A stretch of 64,000 bases of DNA from Symsagittifera roscoffensis (Eukaryota; Xenacoelomorpha; Acoela; Convolutidae): the NCBI RefSeq assembly GCF_963678635.1, contig NC_087063.1, positions 28,842,599 through 28,906,598 on the forward strand, given 5' to 3'. The translations under genes were made by a program, and so were the position numbers. Shown piece after piece: positions 22,390-37,433 of this stretch (the stretch's first letter is position 1; the number at the start of each line of letters is the position of its first letter). The notes below the pieces were generated by a model. The model searched no databases. It was not told the origin of the DNA and saw only the letters and a list, made by a program, of their open reading frames with translations.

Positions 22390-25300
22390 TTTTCTTCAAT
22401 TCTTATAAAATTTCCAAATTTTAAACTCTTGCAGGATCAGGTTTGGAATTAAATTGCCAAAGATTTGCTTTGAAAAATTCAAAAACTTTGAGTTATCTTC
22501 TCAAGTCTACGTCAAAATCAAACAATTTGACTATCTACTCAAAAATCAACAATTTTTTATCAATTATATACGTAAAACTTAATTGAATTGATGAGAAAAC
22601 TTGCAGAGATGCTACTTGTTAGAACGTTTATGTTGTCCAAAATAAAGTTCTCCGACTCAGCAAAAGCCTACTCGGGGAAACTAAATCAATCAAAGAGTTT
22701 ACTTTTGAACCGAGTAAGGAGTATCAAAGTTTTAAGCTTACTGCTGAGTTACACCTGACGAAAAAAAAATTAATTATTCCCAAAAACGTGAATAATAAAG
22801 ACTCTTTTATTCCCTACCCGATTCCCAAATTTGTCAAAAACACCCAGCAAAATTCTTTGTTTCTTCAATTTTTAAAAAATTTTCAAAGTTTAAACTCTTG
22901 CATGATCAGGTTTGGAATAAGATTTCCAGAGATTTGCCTTCAAAAAATTCAAAAATTTTGAGTTATCCCCTCAAATCTACGTCAAAATCAAAGAACTTGA
23001 CTATCTACTCAGAAACCAACAATTTTTTTGTCCAAAATAAACTTCTCCGACTCAGCAAAAGCCAACTCGGGGAAACTTAATCAATCAGAGAGTTTATTTT
23101 TGAACCGAGTTTTGAGTATAAAAACTTTAAGCTTACTGCTGAATGACATCTGACAAAAAAAACTAGTTATTCTCAAACACGTGAATATCAAAGACTCTTT
23201 TTTTTCTCTACCCGAATCCCAAATTTGTCGAAAATACCCAGCAAAATTCTTTGTTTCTTCAATTTTTAAAAATTTTTCAAAGTTTAAACTCTTGCATGAT
23301 CAGGTTTGGAATAAAAATTTCAAAGATTTGCTTTGAAAAATTCAAAAGATTTGAGTTATCCTCTCAAGTCTACGTCAAAATCAAACAATTTGACTATCTA
23401 CTCAAAAATCAACAATTTTTTATCAATTATATACGTAAAACTTAATTGAATTGATGAGAAAACTTGCAGAGATGCTACTTGTTAGAACGTTTATGTTGTC
23501 CAAAATAAAGTTCTCCGACTCAGCAAAAGCCTACTCGGGGAAACTAAATCAATCAAAGAGTTTACTTTTGAACCGAGTAAGGAGTATCAAAGTTTTAAGC
23601 TTACTGCTGAGTTACACCTGACGAAAAAAAAATTAATTATTCCCAAAAACGTGAATAATAAAGACTCTTTTATTCCCTACCCGATTCCCAAATTTGTCAA
23701 AAACACCCAGCAAAATTCTTTGTTTCTTCAATTTTTAAAAATTTTTCAAAGTTTAAACTCTTGCATGATCAGGTTTGGAATAAGATTTCCAGAGATTTGC
23801 CTTCAAAAAATTCAAAAATTTTGAGTTATCCCCTCAAATCTACGTCAAAATCAAAGAACTTGACTATCTACTCAGAAACCAACAATTTTTTTGTCCAAAA
23901 TAAACTTCTCCGACTCAGCAAAAGCCAACTCGGGGAAACTTAATCAATCAGAGAGTTTATTTTTGAACCGAGTATTGAGTATAAAAACTTTAAGCTTACT
24001 GCTGAATGACACCTGACAAAAAAAACTAGTTATTCTCAAACACGTGAATATCAAAGACTCTTTTTATTCTCTACCCGATTCCCAAATTTGTCGAAAATAC
24101 CCAGCAAAATTCTTTGTTTCTTCAATTCTTCAAAAAAAATTTTTAAGTTTAAAATCTTGCATGATCAGGTTTGGAATAAGATTTCCAGAGATTTGCTTTC
24201 AAAAAATTCAAAAATTTTGAGTTATCCCCTCAAATCTACGTCAAAATCAAAGAACTTGACTATCTACTCAGAAACCAACAATTTTTTTGTCCAAAATAAA
24301 CTTCTCCGACTCAGCAAAAGCCTACTCGGGGAAACTAGATCAATCAAAGAGTTTACTTTTGAACCGAGTAATGAGTATCAAAGTTTTAAGCTTACTGCTG
24401 AGTTACACCTGACGAAAAAAAATTTAATTATTCCCAAAAACGTTAATAATAAAGACTCTTTTTATTCCCTACCCGATTCCCAAATTTGTCAAAAATACCC
24501 AGCAAATTTTTTTGTTTCTTCATTTCACTAAAAACTTTCAAAGTTTAAACTCTTGCATGATCACGTTTGCAATAAATTTTTCAGCAATTTGCTTTGAAAA
24601 ATTCAAAAGTGTTGAGTTATCCTCTCAAATCTACGTCAAAATCAAAGAACTTGACTATCTTCTCAGAAATCAACAATCTTTTTGTCCAAAATAAAGTTCT
24701 CCGACTCAGAAAAAGCCTACGCGGGGAAACTTAATCAATCAAAGAATTTACTTTTGAACCGAGTAATGAGTATCAAAGCTTTAAGCTTACTGCTTAATTA
24801 CACCTGACAAAAAATATTAATTATTCCCAAAAACGTGAATCATAAAGACTCTTTTTGTTCACTAACCGATTACCAAATTTGTCAAAAATACCCAGCAAAA
24901 TTCTTTGTTTCTTCAATTCTTAAAATTTTTTCAAAGTTTAAGCTCTTGTATGATCACGTTTCGATTAAGATTTCCAGAGATTTGCTTTCAAAAATTCAAA
25001 AAATTTGAGTTATCCTCTGAAATCTACGTCAAAATCAAAGAACTTGACTATCTACTCAGAAATTAAGATTTTTTTTGTCCAAAATAAAATTCTCCGACTC
25101 AGCAAAAGCCTACTCGGGGAAACTTAATCAATCAAAGAGTTTACTTTTGAACCGAGTAATGAGTATCAAAGCTTTAAGCTTACTGCTGAATTACACCTGA
25201 CAAAAAAAATTAATTATTCCCAAAGACGTGAATAATAAAGACTCTTTTTATTCCCTAACCGATTCCCAAATTTGTCGAAAATACCCAGCAAAATTCTTTG

Positions 25301-28300
25301 TTTCTTCAATTCTTAAAATTTTTTCAAAGTTTAAGCTCTTGTATGATCACGTTTCGATTAAGATTTCCAGAGATTTGCTTTCAAAAATTCAAAAAATTTG
25401 AGTTATCCTCTGAAATCTACGTCAAAATCAAAGAACTTGACTATCTACTCAGAAATTAAGATTTTTTTTGTCCAAAATAAAATTCTCCGACTCAGCAAAA
25501 GCCTACTCGGGGAAACTTAATCAATCAAAGAGTTTACTTTTGAACCGAGTATGAGTATCAAAGCTTTAAGCTTACTGCTGAGTTACACCTGACAAAAAAC
25601 ATTGAATTATTCTCAAAAACGGGAATAAAAAAGACTCTTTTTATTCCCTACCCGATTCCCAAATTTTCAAAAATCCCCAGCAAAATTCTTTGTTTCTTCA
25701 TTTCTTAAAATTTTTTCAAAGTTCAAACTCTTGCATGATCAGGTTTGAACTAATATTTCCAGAGATTTGCTTTGCAAAATTCAAATTTTTGAGTTATCTT
25801 CTCAAATCTACGTCAATATCAAAGAACTTGACTATCTACTCAGAAATCAACAATTTTTTTGTCCAAAACAAAGTTCTCCGACTCAGCAAAAGCCTACTCG
25901 GGGAAACTTAATCAATCAAAGAGTTTATTTTGAGTCGAGTAATGAGTATCAAAGCTTTAAGCTTACTGCTGAAATACACCTGACAAAAAAAAAATTAATT
26001 ATTCCCAAAAACGTGAACAATAAAGACTCTTTTCATTCCCTACCCGATTCCCAAATTTGTCAAAAATACCCAGCAAAATTTTTTGTTTCTTCAATTCTTC
26101 AAAAAAATTTTTAAAGTTTAAAATCTTGCATGATCAGGTTTCGATTAAGATTTCCAGAGATTTGCTTTCAAAAATTCAAAAAATTTGAGTTATCCCCTCA
26201 AATCTACGTCAAAATCAAAGAACTTGACTATCTACTCAGAAACCGACAATTTTTTTGTCCAAAATAAACTTCTCCGACTCAGCAAAAGCCTACTCGGGGA
26301 AACTAGATCAATCAAAGAGTTTACTTTTGAATCGAGTAATGAGTATCAAAGTTTTAAGCTTACTGCTGAGTTACACCTGACGAAAAAAAATTTAATTATT
26401 CCCAAAAACGTGAATAATAAAGACTCTTTTTATTCCCTACCCGATTCCCAAATTTGTCAAAAATACCCAGCAAATTTTTTTGTTTCTTCATTTCACTAAA
26501 AACTTTCAAAGTTTAAACTCTTGCATGATCACGTTAGCAAAAAAATTTCCAGCGATTTGCTTTGAAAAATTCAAAAGTGTTGAGTTATCCTCTCAAATCT
26601 ACGTCAAAATCAAAGAACTTGACTATCTACTCAGAAATCAACAATCTTTTTGTCCAAAATAAAGTTCTCCGACTCAGCAAAAGCCTGCTCGGGGAAACTT
26701 AATCAATCAAAGAATTTACTTTTGAACCGAGTAATGAGTATCAAAGCTTTAAGCTTACTGCTTAATTACACCTGACAAAAAATATTAATTATTCCCAAAA
26801 CCGTGAATCATAAAGACTCTTTTTGTTCACCAACCGATTACCAAATTTGTCAAAAATACCCAGCAAAATTCTTTGTTTCTTCAATTCTTAAAAATTTTTC
26901 AAAGTTTAAACTCTTGCATGATCAGGTTTGGAATAAGATTTCCAGAAATTTGCTTTGAAAAATTCAAAAATTTTGCGTTCTCCTCTCAAATCCTCGTCAA
27001 AATCAAAAAAATTGACTATCTACTAAGAAATCAACATTTTTTTTGTCCAAAATAAAGTTCTCCGACTCAGCAAAAGCCTACTCGGAAAAACTTAATCAAT
27101 CAAAGAGTTTACTTTTGAACCGAGTAATGGGTATCAAAGCTTTAAGCTTACTGCTGAATTACACCTGACAAAAAAAATTAATTATTCCCAAAGACGTGAA
27201 TAATAAAGACTCTTTTTATTCCCTAACCGATTCCCAAATTTGTCGAAAATACCCAGCGAAATTCTTTGTTTCTTCAATTCTTAAAATTTTTTTGAAGTTT
27301 AAGCTCTTGTATGATCAGGTTTCGATTAATATTTCCAGAGATTTGCTTTCAAAAATTCAAAAAATTTGAGTTATCCTCTGAAATCTACGTCAAAATCAAA
27401 GAACTTGACTATCTACTCAGAAATTAACATTTTTTTGTCCAAAATAAAATTCTCCGACTCAGCAAAAGCCTACTCGGGGAAACTTAATCAATCAAAGAGT
27501 TTAATTTTGAACCGAGTATGAGTATCAAAGCTTTAAGCTTACTGCTGAGTTACACCTGACAAAAAAAAATTTAATTATTCTCAAAAACGTGAATAAAAAA
27601 GACTCTTTTTATTCCCTACCCGATTCTCAAATTTTCAAAAATCCCCAGCAAAATTCTTTGTTTCTTCATTTCTTAAAATTTTTTCAAAGTTTAAACTCTT
27701 GCATGATCAGGTTTGATTCAATATTTCCAGAGATTTGCTTTGCAAAATTCAAAATTTTTGAGTTATCTTCTCAAATCTACGTCAATATCAAAGAACTTGA
27801 CTGTCTACTCAGAAATCAACAATTTTTTTGTCCAAAACAAAGTTCTCCGACTCAGCAAAAGCCTACTCGGGGAAACTTAATCAATCAAAGAGTTTATTTT
27901 GAGTCGAGTAATGAGTATCAAAGCTTTAAGCTTACTGCTGAAATACACCTGACAGAAAAAAATTAATTATTCCCAAAAACGTGAACAATAAAGACTCTTT
28001 TCATTCCCTACCCGATTCCCAAATTTGTCAAAAATACCCAGCAAAATTCTTTGTTTCTTCAATTCTTAAAAAATTTTCAAACTTTAACTCTTGCATGATC
28101 AGGTTTGGAATACGATTTCCAGAGATTTGCTTTGAAAAATTCAAAAATTTTGAGTTATCCTCTCAAATCTACGTCAAAATCAAAGAACTTGGTAATCTAC
28201 TCAGAAACCAACAATTTTTTAGTCCAAAACAAAATTCTCCGACTCAGCAAAAGCCTACTCGGGGAAACTTAATTAATCAAAGAGTTTACTTTTGAACCGA

Positions 28301-28450
28301 GTAATGAGTATCAAAGCTTTAAGCTTACTGCTGAGTTACACCTGACAAAAAAAAATTAAATATTCTCAAAACCTTGAATAAAAAAGACTCTTTTTATTCC
28401 CTACCCTATTCCCAAATTTGTCAAAAATCCCCAGCAAAATTCTTTGTTTC
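22390..28450. repeat. About 6.06-kb higher-order repeat, copy 1 (array C)
   Basis: A block of about fifteen units whose private variants recur 6,056 bp downstream. An example is the GGTTTGGAATTAAATTGCC unit at 22441, matched at 28497. Other pairs at 22898/28954, 23251/29307, 23761/29817, 24512/30567 and 26480/32534 keep the same spacing within two bases. It contains a nested 863-bp repeat at its start. Confidence 0.9.
22440..24165. repeat. Nested 863-bp two-unit tandem repeat (array C)
   Basis: One short plus one long unit repeated in tandem at an offset of 863 bp, for example TGCCTTCAAAAAATTC at 22936 and 23799. The pair is carried along in the second 6-kb block at about 28497-30220, so the 863-bp duplication came before the 6-kb one. 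Confidence 0.85.
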
Positions 28451-31400
28451 TTCAATTCTTATAAAATTTCCAAATTTTAAACTCTTGCAGGATCAGGTTT
28501 GGAATTAAATTGCCAAAGATTTGCTTTGAAAAATTCAAAAACTTTGAGTTATCTTCTCAAGTCTACGTCAAAATCAAACAATTTGACTATCTACTCAAAA
28601 ATCAACAATTTTTTATCATTTATATACGTAAAACTTAATTGAATTGATGAGAAAACTTGCAGAGATGCTACTTGTTAGAACGTTTATGTTGCCCAAAATA
28701 AAGTTCTCCGACTCAGCAAAAGCCTACTCGGGGAAACTAAATCAATCAAAGAGTTTACTTTTGAACCGAGTAAGGAGTATCAAAGTTTTAAGCTTACTGC
28801 TGAGTTACACCTGACGAAAAAAAAATTAATTATTCCCAAAAACGTGAATAATAAAGACTCTTTTATTCCCTACCCGATTCCCAAATTTGTCAAAAACACC
28901 CAGCAAAATTCTTTGTTTCTTCAATTTTTAAAAAATTTTCAAAGTTTAAACTCTTGCATGATCAGGTTTGGAATAAGATTTCCAGAGATTTGCCTACAAA
29001 AAATTCAAAAATTTTGAGTTATCCCCTCAAATCTACGTCAAAATCAAAGAACTTGACTATCTACTCAGAAACCAACAATTTTTTTGTCCAAAATAAACTT
29101 CTCCGACTCAGCAAAAGCCAACTCGGGGAAACTTAATCAATCAGAGAGTTTATTTTTGAACCGAGTATTGAGTATAAAAACTTTAAGCTTACTGCTGAAT
29201 GACACCTGACAAAAAAAACTAGTTATTCTCAAACACGTGAATATCAAAGACTCTTTTTATTCTCTACCCGATTCCCAAATTTGTCAAAAATACCCAGCAA
29301 AATTCTTTGTTTCTTCAATTTTTAAAAATTTTTCAAAGTTTAAACTCTTGCATGATCAGGTTTGGAATAAAAATTTCAAAGATTTGCTTTGAAAAATTCA
29401 AAAGATTTGAGTTATCCTCTCAAGTCTACGTCAAAATCAAACAATTTGACTATCTACTCAAAAATCAACAATTTTTTATCAATTATATACGTAAAACTTA
29501 ATTGAATTGATGAGAAAACTTGCAGAGATGCTACTTGTTAGAACGTTTATGTTGTCCAAAATAAAGTTCTCCGACTCAGCAAAAGCCTACTCGGGGAAAC
29601 TAAATCAATCAAAGAGTTTACTTTTGAACCGAGTAAGGAGTATCAAAGTTTTAAGCTTACTGCTGAGTTACACCTGACGAAAAAAAAATTAATTATTCCC
29701 AAAAACGTGAATAATAAAGACTCTTTTATTCCCTACCCGATTCCCAAATTTGTCAAAAACACCCAGCAAAATTCTTTGTTTCTTCAATTTTTAAAAATTT
29801 TTCAAAGTTTAAACTCTTGCATGATCAGGTTTGGAATAAGATTTCCAGAGATTTGCCTTCAAAAAATTCAAAAATTTTGAGTTATCCCCTCAAATCTACG
29901 TCAAAATTAAAGAACTTGACTATCTACTCAGAAACCAACAATTTTTTTGTCCAAAATAAACTTCTCCGACTCAGCAAAAGCCAACTCGGGGAAAATTAAT
30001 CAATCAGAGAGTTTATTTTTGAACCGAGTATTGAGTATAAAAACTTTAAGCTTACTGCTGAATGACACCTGACAAAAAAAACTAGTTATTCTCAAACACG
30101 TGAATATCAAAGATTCTTTTTATTCTCTACCCGATTCCCAAATTTGTCGAAAATACCCAGCAAAATTCTTTGTTTCTTCAATTCTTCAAAAAAAATTTTT
30201 AAGTTTAAAATCTTGCATGATCAGGTTTGGAATAAGATTTCCAGAGATTTGCTTTCAAAAAATTCAAAATTTTGAGTTATCCCCTCAAATCTACGTCAAA
30301 ATCAAAGAACTTGACTATCTACTCAGAAACCAACAATTTTTTTGTCCAAAATAAACTTCTCCGACTCAGCAAAAGCCTACTCGGGGAAACTAGATCAATC
30401 AAAGAGTTTACTTTTGAACCGAGTAATGAGTATCAAAGTTTTAAGCTTACTGCTGAGTTACACCTGACGAAAAAAAATTTAATTATTCCCAAAAACGTTA
30501 ATAATAAAGACTCTTTTTATTCCCTACCCGATTCCCAAATTTGTCACAAATACCCAGCAAATTTTTTTGTTTCTTCATTTCACTAAAATCTTTCAAAGTT
30601 TAAACTCTTGCATGATCACGTTTGCAATAAATTTTTCAGCGATTTGCTTTGAAAAATTCAAAAGTGTTGAGTTATCCTCTCAAATCTACGTCAAAATCAA
30701 AGAACTTGACTATCTTCTCAGAAATCAACAATCTTTTTGTCCAAAATAAAGTTCTCCGACTCAGCAAAAGCCTACTCGGGGAAACTTAATCAATCAAAGA
30801 ATTTACTTTTGAACCGAGTAATGAGTATCAAAGCTTTAAGCTTACTGCTTAATTACACCTGACAAAAAATATTAATTATTCCCAAAAACGTGAATCATAA
30901 AGACTCTTTTTGTTCACTAACCGATTACCAAATTTGTCAAAAATACCCAGCAAAATTCTTTGTTTCTTCAATTCTTAAAATTTTTTCAAAATTTAAACTC
31001 TTGCATGATCAGGTTTGGAATAAGATTTCCAGAAATTTGCTTTGAAAAATTCAAAATTTTTGCGTTCTCCTCTCAAATCCTCGTCAAAATCAAAGAAATT
31101 GACTATCTACTCAGAAATCAACATTTTTTTTGTCCAAAATAAAGTTCTCCGACTCAGCAAAAGCCTACTCGGGGAAATTTAATCAATCAAAGAGTTTACT
31201 TTTGAACCGAGTAATGAGTATCAAAGCTTTAAGCTTACTGCTGAATTACACCTGACAAAAAAAATTAATTATTCCCAAAGACGTGAATAATAAAGACTCT
31301 TTTTATTCCCTAACCGATTCCCAAATTTGTCGAAAATACCCAGCAAAATTCTTTGTTTCTTCAATTCTTAAAATTTCTTCAAAATTTAAGCTCTTGTATG

Positions 31401-34400
31401 ATCAGGTTTCGATTAAGATTTCCAGAGATTTGCTTTCAAAAATTCAAAAAATTTGAGTTATCCTCTGAAATCTACGTCAAAATCAAAGAACTTGACTATC
31501 TACTCAGAAATTAAGATTTTTTTTGTCCAAAATAAAATTCTCCGACTCAGCAAAAGCCTACTCGGGGAAACTTAATCAATCAAAGAGTTTACTTTTGAAC
31601 CGAGTATGAGTATCAAAGCTTTAAGCTTACTGCTGAGTTACACCTGACAAAAAACATTGAATTATTCTCAAAAACGTGAATAAAAAAGACTCTTTTTATT
31701 CCCTACCCGATTCCCAAATTTTCAAAAATCCCCAGCAAAATTCTTTGTTTCTTCATTTCTTAAAATTTTTTCAAAGTTCAAACTCTTGCATGATCAGGTT
31801 TGAACTAATATTTCCAGAGATTTGCTTTGCAAAATTCAAATTTTTGAGTTATCTTCTCAAATCTACGTCAATATCAAAGAACTTGACTATCTACTCAGAA
31901 ATCAACAATTTTTTTGTCCAAAACAAAGTTCTCCGACTCAGCAAAAGCCTACTCGTGGAAACTTAATCAATCAAAGAGTTTATTTTGAGTCGAGTAATGA
32001 GTATCAAAGCTTTAAGCTTACTGCTGAAATACACCTGACAAAAAAAAATTAATTATTCCCAAAAACGTGAACAATAAAGACTCTTTTCATTCCCTACCCG
32101 ATTCCCAAATTTGTCAAAAATACCCAGCAAAATTCTTTGTTTCTTCAATTCTTCAAAAAAATTTTTAAAGTTTAAAATCTTGCATGATCAGGTTTCGATT
32201 AGGATTTCCAGAGATTTGCTTTCAAAAATTCAAAAAATTTGAGTTATCCCCTCAAATCTACGTCAAAATCAAAGAACTTGACTATCTACTCAGAAACCGA
32301 CAATTTTTTTGTCCAAAATAAACTTCTCCGACTCAGCAAAAGCCTACTCGGGGAAACTAGATCAATCAAAGAGTTTACTTTTGAATCGAGTAATGAGTAT
32401 CAAAGTTTTAAGCTTACTGCTGAGTTACACCTGACGAAAACAAATTTAATTATTCCCAAAAACGTGAATAATAAAGACTCTTTTTATTCCCTACCCGATT
32501 CCCAAATTTGTCAAAAATACCCAGAAAATTTTTTTGTTTCTTCATTTCACTAAAAACTTTCAAAGTTTAAACTCTTGCATGATCACGTTAGCAAAAAAAT
32601 TTCCAGCGATTTGCTTTGAAAAATTCAAAAGTGTTGAGTTATCCTCTCAAATCTACGTCAAAATCAAAGAACTTGACTATCTACTCAGAAATCAACAATC
32701 TTTTTGTCCAAAATAAAGTTCTCCGACTCAGCAAAAGCCTGCTCGGGGAAACTTAATCAATCAAAGAATTTACTTTTGAACCGAGTAATGAGTATCAAAG
32801 CTTTAAGCTTACTGCTTAATTACACCTGACAAAAAATATTAATTATTCCCAAAACCGTGAATCATAAAAACTCTTTTTGTTCCCTAACCGATTCCCAAAT
32901 TTGTCGAAAATACCCAGCAAAATTCTTTGTTTCTTCAATTCTTAAAATTTTTTCAAAGTTTAAGCTCTTGTATGATCACGTTTCGATTAAGATTTCCAGA
33001 GATTTGCTTTCAAAAATTCAAAAAATTTGAGTTATCCTCTGAAATCTACGTCAAAATCAAAGAACTTGACTATCTACTCAGAAATTAAGATTTTTTTTGT
33101 CCAAAATAAAAATCTCCGACTCAGCAAAAGCCTACTCGGGGAAACTTAATCAATCAAAGAGTTTACTTTTGAACCGAGTATGAGTATCAAAGCTTTAAGC
33201 TTACTGCTGAGTTACACCTGACAAAAAACATTGAATTATTCTCAAAAACGGGAATAAAAAAGACTCTTTTTATTCCCTACCCGATTCCCAAATTTTCAAA
33301 AATCCCCAGCAAAATTCTTTGTTTCTTCATTTCTTAAAATTTTTTCAAAGTTCAAACTCTTGCATGATCAGGTTTGGAATAAGATTTCCAGAAATTTGCT
33401 TTAAAAAATTCAAAAATTTTGCGTTCTCCTCTCAAATCCTCGTCAAAATCAAAAAAATTGACTATCTACTCAGAAATCAACATTTTTTTTTGTCCAAAAT
33501 AAAGTTCTCCGACTCAGCAAAAGCCTACTTGGAAAAACTTAATCAATCAAAGAGTTTACTTTTGAACCGAGTAATGGGTATCAAAGCTTTAAGCTTACTG
33601 CTGAATTACACCTGACAAAAAAAATTAATTATTCCCAAAGACGTGAATAATAAAGACTCTTTTTATTCCCTAACCGATTCCCAAATTTGTCGAAAATACC
33701 CAGCGAAATTCTTTGTTTCTTCAATTCTTAAAATTTTTTTAAAGTTTAAGCTCTTGTATGATCAGGTTTCGATTAATATTTCCAGAGATTTGCTTTCAAA
33801 AATTCAAAAAATTTGATTTATCCTCTGAAATCTACGTCAAAATCAAAGAACTTGACTATCTACTCAGAAATTAACATTTTTTTGTCCAAAATAAAATTCT
33901 CCGACTCAGCAAAAGCCTACTCGGGGAAACTTAATCAATCAAAGAGTTTACTTTTGAACCGAGTATGAGTATCAAAGCTTTAAGCTTACTGCTGAGTTAC
34001 ACCTGACAAAAAAAATTTAATTATTCTCAAAAACGTGAATAAAAAAGACTCTTTTTATTCCCTACCCGATTCCCAAATTTTCAAAAATCCCCAGCAAAAT
34101 TCTTTGTTTCTTCATTTCTTAAAATTTTTTCAAAGTTTAAACTCTTGCATGATCAGGTTTGATTCAATATTTCCAGAGATTTGCTTTGCAAAATTCAAAA
34201 TTTTTGAGTTATCTTCTCAAATCTACGTCAATATCAAAGAACTTGACTGTCTACTCAGAAATCAACTTTTTTTTTTCCAAAACAAAGTTCTCCGACTCAG
34301 CAAAAGCCTACTCGGGGAAACTTAATCAATCAAAGAGTTTATTTTGAGTCGAGTAATGAGTATCAAAGCTTTAAGCTTACTGCTGAAATACACCTGACAG

Positions 34401-34895
34401 AAAAAAATTAATTATTCCCAAAAACGTGAACAATAAAGACTCTTTTCATTCCCTACCCGATTCCCAAATTTGTCAAAAATACCCAGCAAAATTCTTTGTT
34501 TCTTCAATTCTTAAAAAATATTCAAAGTTTAAACTCTTGCATGATCAGGTTTGGAATACGATTTCCAGAGATTTGCTTTGAAAAATTCAAAAATTTTGAG
34601 TTATCCTCTCAAATCTACGTCAAAATCAAAGAACTTGGTAATCTACTCAGAAACCAACAACTTTTTAGTCCAAAACAAAATTCTCCGACTCAGCAAAAGC
34701 CTACTCGGGGAAACTTAATTAATCAAAGAGTTTACTTTTGAACCGAGTAATGAGTATCAAAGCTTTAAGCTTACTGCTGAGTTACACCTGACAAAAAAAA
34801 ATTAAATATTCTCAAAACCTTGAATAAAAAAGACTCTTTTTATTCCCTACCCTATTCCCAAATTTGTCAAAAATCCCCAGCAAAATTCTTTGTTT
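28451..34895. repeat. About 6.45-kb higher-order repeat, copy 2 (array C)
   Basis: Second copy of the block. The first 4.1 kb or so keep the 6,056-bp offset. From about 33.0 kb the offset becomes 6,446 bp, so one extra short unit of about 390 bp was gained here or lost from copy 1. It ends with the CCTACCCTATTCCC unit also found at the end of copy 1. Confidence 0.85.
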
Positions 34896-35589
34896 CTTCA
34901 ATTCTTAACAATTTTTCAAAGTTTAAGCTCTTGCTTGATCAGGTTTGAAATAATTTTTCCAAAGATTTGCTTTGAAAATATCCAAAATTTTGAGTTATCC
35001 TCTCAAATCTACGTCAAAAACAAAGAACTTGACTATCTACTCAGAAACCAACAATTTTTTTGTCCAAAATAAAGTTCTCCAACTCAGCAAAAGCCTACTC
35101 GGGGAAACTTAATCAATCAAAGAGTTTAATTTTGAACCGAGTATTGAGTATCAAAACTTTAAGCCTACTGCTGAATGACACCTGACAAAAAAACTAGTTA
35201 TTCCCAAACACGTGAATATCAAAGACTCTTTTTATTCTCTACCCGATTCCCAAATTTGTCAAAAATCACCAGCAAATTTTTTTGTTTCTTCATTTCACTA
35301 AAAACTTTCAAAGTTTAAACTCTTGCATGATCAGGTTTGAAGTTATATTTCCAGAGATTTGCTTTGAAAAATTCAAAAATTTTGAGTTATCCTCTCAAAT
35401 CTACGTCAAAATCAAAGAACTTGACTATCTACTCAGAAATCGACAATTTTTTTGTTCAAAATAAAGTTCTCCGACTCAGCAAAAGCCTTCTCGGGGAAAC
35501 TTATTCAATCAAAGAGTTTACTTTTGAACGGAGTAATGAGTATCAAAGCTTTAAGCTTACTGCTGAATTACACTTGACAAAAAAAAATT

Positions 35590-36790
35590 TAATTATTCCC
35601 AAAAACGTGAATAGTAAAGACTCTTTTTATTATCTACCCGATTCCCAAATTTGTCAAAAATCCCCAGCAAATTTTTTTGTTTCTTCATTTCACTAAAAAC
35701 TTTCAAAGTTTAAACTCTTGCATGATCACGTTTGCAATAAAATTTCCAGAGATTTGTTTTGAAAAATTAAAAAATTTTGAGTTATCCTCTCAAGTCTACA
35801 TCAAAATCAAAGAACTTGACTATCTACTCAGAAATCAACATTTTTTTTGTCCAAAAAATGTTCTCCGACTCAGCAAAAGCCTACTGGGGGAAACTTAATC
35901 AATCAAAGAGTTTACTTTTGAACCGAGTATTGAGTATCAAAACTGTAAGCTTACTGCTGAACGACACCTGACAAAAAAACTAGTTATTCTCAAACACGTG
36001 AATATCAAAGACTCTTTTTATTTTCTACCCGATTCCCAAATTTGTCAAAAATCCCCAGCAAATTTTTTTGTTTCTTCATTTCACTAAAAACTTTCAAAGT
36101 TTAAACTCTTGCATGATCACGTTTGCAATAAAATTTCCAGAGATTTGTTTTGAAAAATTAAAAAATTTTGAGTTATCCTCTCAAGTCTACATCAAAATCA
36201 AAGAACTTGAGTATCCACTCAGAAATCAACATTTTTTTTGTCCAAAAAATGTTCTCCGACTCAGCAAAAGCCTACTCGGGGAAACTTAATCAATCAAAGA
36301 GTTGAATTTTGAGAATTTTGAACCGAGTATTGAGTATCAAAACTGTAAGCTTACTGCTGAATGACACCTGACAAAAAAACTAGTTATTCTCAAACACGTG
36401 AATATCAAAGACTCTTTTTATTATCTACCCGATTCCCAAATTTGTCAAAAATCCCCAGCAAATTTTTTTGTTTCTTCATTTCACTAAAAACTTTCAAAGT
36501 TTAAACTCTTGCATGATCACGTTTGCAATAAAATTTCCAGAGATTTGTTTTGAAAAATTAAAAAATTTTGAGTTATCCTCTCAAGTCTACATCAAAATCA
36601 AAGAACTTGACTATCTACTCAGAAATCAACATTTTTTTTGTCCGAAAAATGTTCTCCGACTCAGCAAAAGCCTACTCGGGGAAACTTAATCAATCAAAGA
36701 GTTTACTTTTGAACCGAGTATTGAGTATCAAAACTGTAAGCTTACTGCTGAACGACACCTGACAAAAAACTAGTTATTCTCAAACACGTG
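35590..36790. repeat. Three near-identical consecutive short units (array C)
   Basis: Three units of 391 to 400 bp share the private variants CACGTTTGCAATAAAATTT and GTCCAAAAAATGTTCTCC with almost no differences. The middle one carries a small insertion making TTGAATTTTGAGAATTTTG at about 36303-36321. This marks recent single-unit amplification. Confidence 0.85.
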
Positions 36791-37433
36791 AATATCAAAG
36801 ACTCTTTTTTTTTCTACCCGAATCCCAAATTTGTCAAAAATCCCCTGCAAATTTTTTTGTTTCTTCATTTCACTAAAAACTTTCAAAGTTTAAACTCTTG
36901 CATGATCACGTTTGCAATAAAATTTCCAGAGATTTGTTTTGAGAGTTATCCTCTCAAGTCTACATCAAAATCAAAGAACTTGTTTATCTACTCAGAAATC
37001 AACATTTTTTTGTCCAAAAATGTTCTCCGACTCAGCAAAAGCCTACTCGGGGAAACTTAATCAATCAAGGAGTTTACTTTTGAACCGAGTAATGAGTATC
37101 AAAGCTTTAAGCTTACTGCTGAATTACACCTGACAAAAAAGTTAGTTATTCTCAAACACGCGAAAATTAAAGACTCTTTTTTTTCTCTACCCGATTCCCA
37201 AATTTGTCAAAAATCCCCAGCAAATTTTTTTGTTTCTTCATTTCACTAAAAACTTCCAAAGTTTAAACTCTTGCATGATCAGGTTTGAAGTTTTATTTCC
37301 AGAGATTTGCTTTGAAAAAATCAAAAATTTTGAGTTATCCTCTCAAATCTACGTCAAAATCAAAGAACTTGACTATCTACTCAGAAATCAACAATTTTTT
37401 TGTCCCAAATAAAGTTCTCCGACTCAGCAAAAG

